Below, one piece after another: positions 6,974 through 7,653 of a stretch of 7,653 nt of DNA. Numbering within the stretch: the stretch's first letter is position 1; every line of letters begins with the position of its first letter. The notes beneath the pieces are model-generated. The model had not been told where the DNA came from. It saw nothing but the letters and a program-made list of their open reading frames with translations, and ran no database searches. The stretch is taken from the NCBI GenBank assembly GCA_002380675.1, contig DFWB01000206.1, forward strand, positions 1 to 7,653, given 5' to 3'. Source of the stretch: Akkermansiaceae bacterium UBA4145 (GTDB lineage Bacteria > Verrucomicrobiota > Verrucomicrobiia > Verrucomicrobiales > Akkermansiaceae). Made by a program: the position numbers and the translations under genes.

Positions 6974-7009
6974 CTTCAAGGGAATAATAGATGGGAATAC
7001 TGCGGGGTA

Positions 7010-7653
7010 TCAGCGCAGCATTTCCACTCCTTTTTCCACAGCTTCAGCGAGACGATCAACATCTTCCTCGTTGTTAAAGCATCCAAATGATGCTCGGAGG
7101 GTTCCGGTGATGCCAAAGCGGGTCATCAGGGGCTGGCAGCAATGATGGCCGGTGCGAACGGCAATGCCCATCTTATCTACAAGGGTGCCAAGGTCATAGT
7201 GATGGATTCCGTCGATATTGAAGGATAATGATCCAGAACGATCGCTTGGCCCGTAGAGGGCAAGTCCCCGGATGCTCGTGAGCGCATCGGCAGCACGTCG
7301 AATCATCTCATTTTCGTGATTCGAGACGTTCTGAAGGCCTAGCTCATTAAGAAAATTGAGCGCTGCGGCAAGGGCGATCGCGCCTTCGATGTTCGGAGTG
7401 CCTGCTTCGAACTTGTAAGGGAGGTCATTAAAGGTCGTTCCATCGTAGGAAACTTTTCGGATCATTTCTCCGCCACCTCGCCACGGAGGAAGCTCTTCAA
7501 GGAGTGAGTGTTTTCCGTAGAGGACGCCAATGCCCGTGGGGGCGTAAACCTTGTGGCCGGAGAAGACATAAAAGTCTGCATCGAGTTTCTGGACATCGAC
7601 AGAGAGGTGGGGCACGGCTTGAGCGCCATCTACAACCACGAGGGCTCCTGCCC
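7010..7653 (-). CDS. sufS: SufS-type cysteine desulfurase (partial, N-terminus beyond window)
   Basis: The C-terminal 213 or so residues of a class V, PLP-dependent cysteine desulfurase; the reading frame is open through the right edge, and the usual family length of about 400 suggests that roughly half lies outside. It removes sulfur from L-cysteine, leaving alanine and an enzyme persulfide passed to SufE. Visible landmarks in order: VVVDGAQAVPH (Asp and Gln that hold the PLP ring), DFYVFSGHK with the PLP-binding lysine encoded at 7550-7552, the GPTGIG-like APTGIGVLYG, PPWRGGGEMI, FEAGTPN, and VRTGHHCCQPLM with the persulfide cysteine (codon 7139-7141) followed at once by a second cysteine (7136-7138). 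The closing RASFGCFNNEEDVDRL segment is typical. The RTGHHC loop and SGHK form place it in the SufS/CsdA group rather than IscS. sufE follows 36 bases downstream. Confidence 0.96.
   Translation of the reverse strand, partial: AGALVVVDGAQAVPHLSVDVQKLDADFYVFSGHKVYAPTGIGVLYGKHSLLEELPPWRGGGEMIRKVSYDGTTFNDLPYKFEAGTPNIEGAIALAAALNFLNELGLQNVSNHENEMIRRAADALTSIRGLALYGPSDRSGSLSFNIDGIHHYDLGTLVDKMGIAVRTGHHCCQPLMTRFGITGTLRASFGCFNNEEDVDRLAEAVEKGVEMLR

Noticed and set aside
1..7653. CRISPR arrays, tRNA or rRNA genes, insertion sequences, attachment sites
   Set aside because: No regularly spaced repeats, no recognisable RNA genes and no transposase or integrase frames were seen; the window is almost fully coding.

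Overview
The window is a compact stretch of bacterial chromosome with no detected mobile elements, RNA genes, CRISPR arrays or long empty regions. It holds seven genes in three transcription units. No ribosomal RNA or other decisive marker is present, so the host is an inference: a diderm (Gram-negative) bacterium, possibly Verrucomicrobiota/Opitutia or a related PVC lineage. The reasons are the ExbB/ExbD plus large periplasmic TPR-protein layout, an ExbB-like protein with its own signal peptide, a shortened UvrC, moderate GC content and the near absence of Shine-Dalgarno sequences.

Left part (1-4757, all minus strand): an apparent operon read from right to left as exbB, exbD, a large exported TPR protein (819 aa), and a second exported TPR protein that runs off the left edge. 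Gaps are 21, 80 (or 20 with the longer start) and 36 bases. ExbB and ExbD form a proton-driven inner-membrane motor. The two TPR proteins carry signal peptides and so would sit in the periplasm. They are clearly related to each other over at least 200 residues, so the pair arose by tandem duplication. No TonB, TolA or Pal gene lies in the window, so what the motor drives is not evident; the TPR proteins are the natural candidates for partners.

Middle (4758-4954): a divergent intergenic region with weak candidate promoters facing both ways and a small inverted repeat between them. To its right uvrC runs on the plus strand (4955-6511). It encodes the nucleotide excision repair endonuclease subunit, with all catalytic parts present but the segment between the UVR motif and the RNase H-like domain much reduced.

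Right part (6551-7653, minus strand): sufS (cut by the right edge) followed by sufE, a cysteine desulfurase and its sulfur acceptor for iron-sulfur cluster assembly. They converge on uvrC with only 39 bases between stop codons.

The most interesting items are the ExbB/ExbD plus tandem TPR paralogue unit, the minimised UvrC, and the general lack of Shine-Dalgarno motifs.
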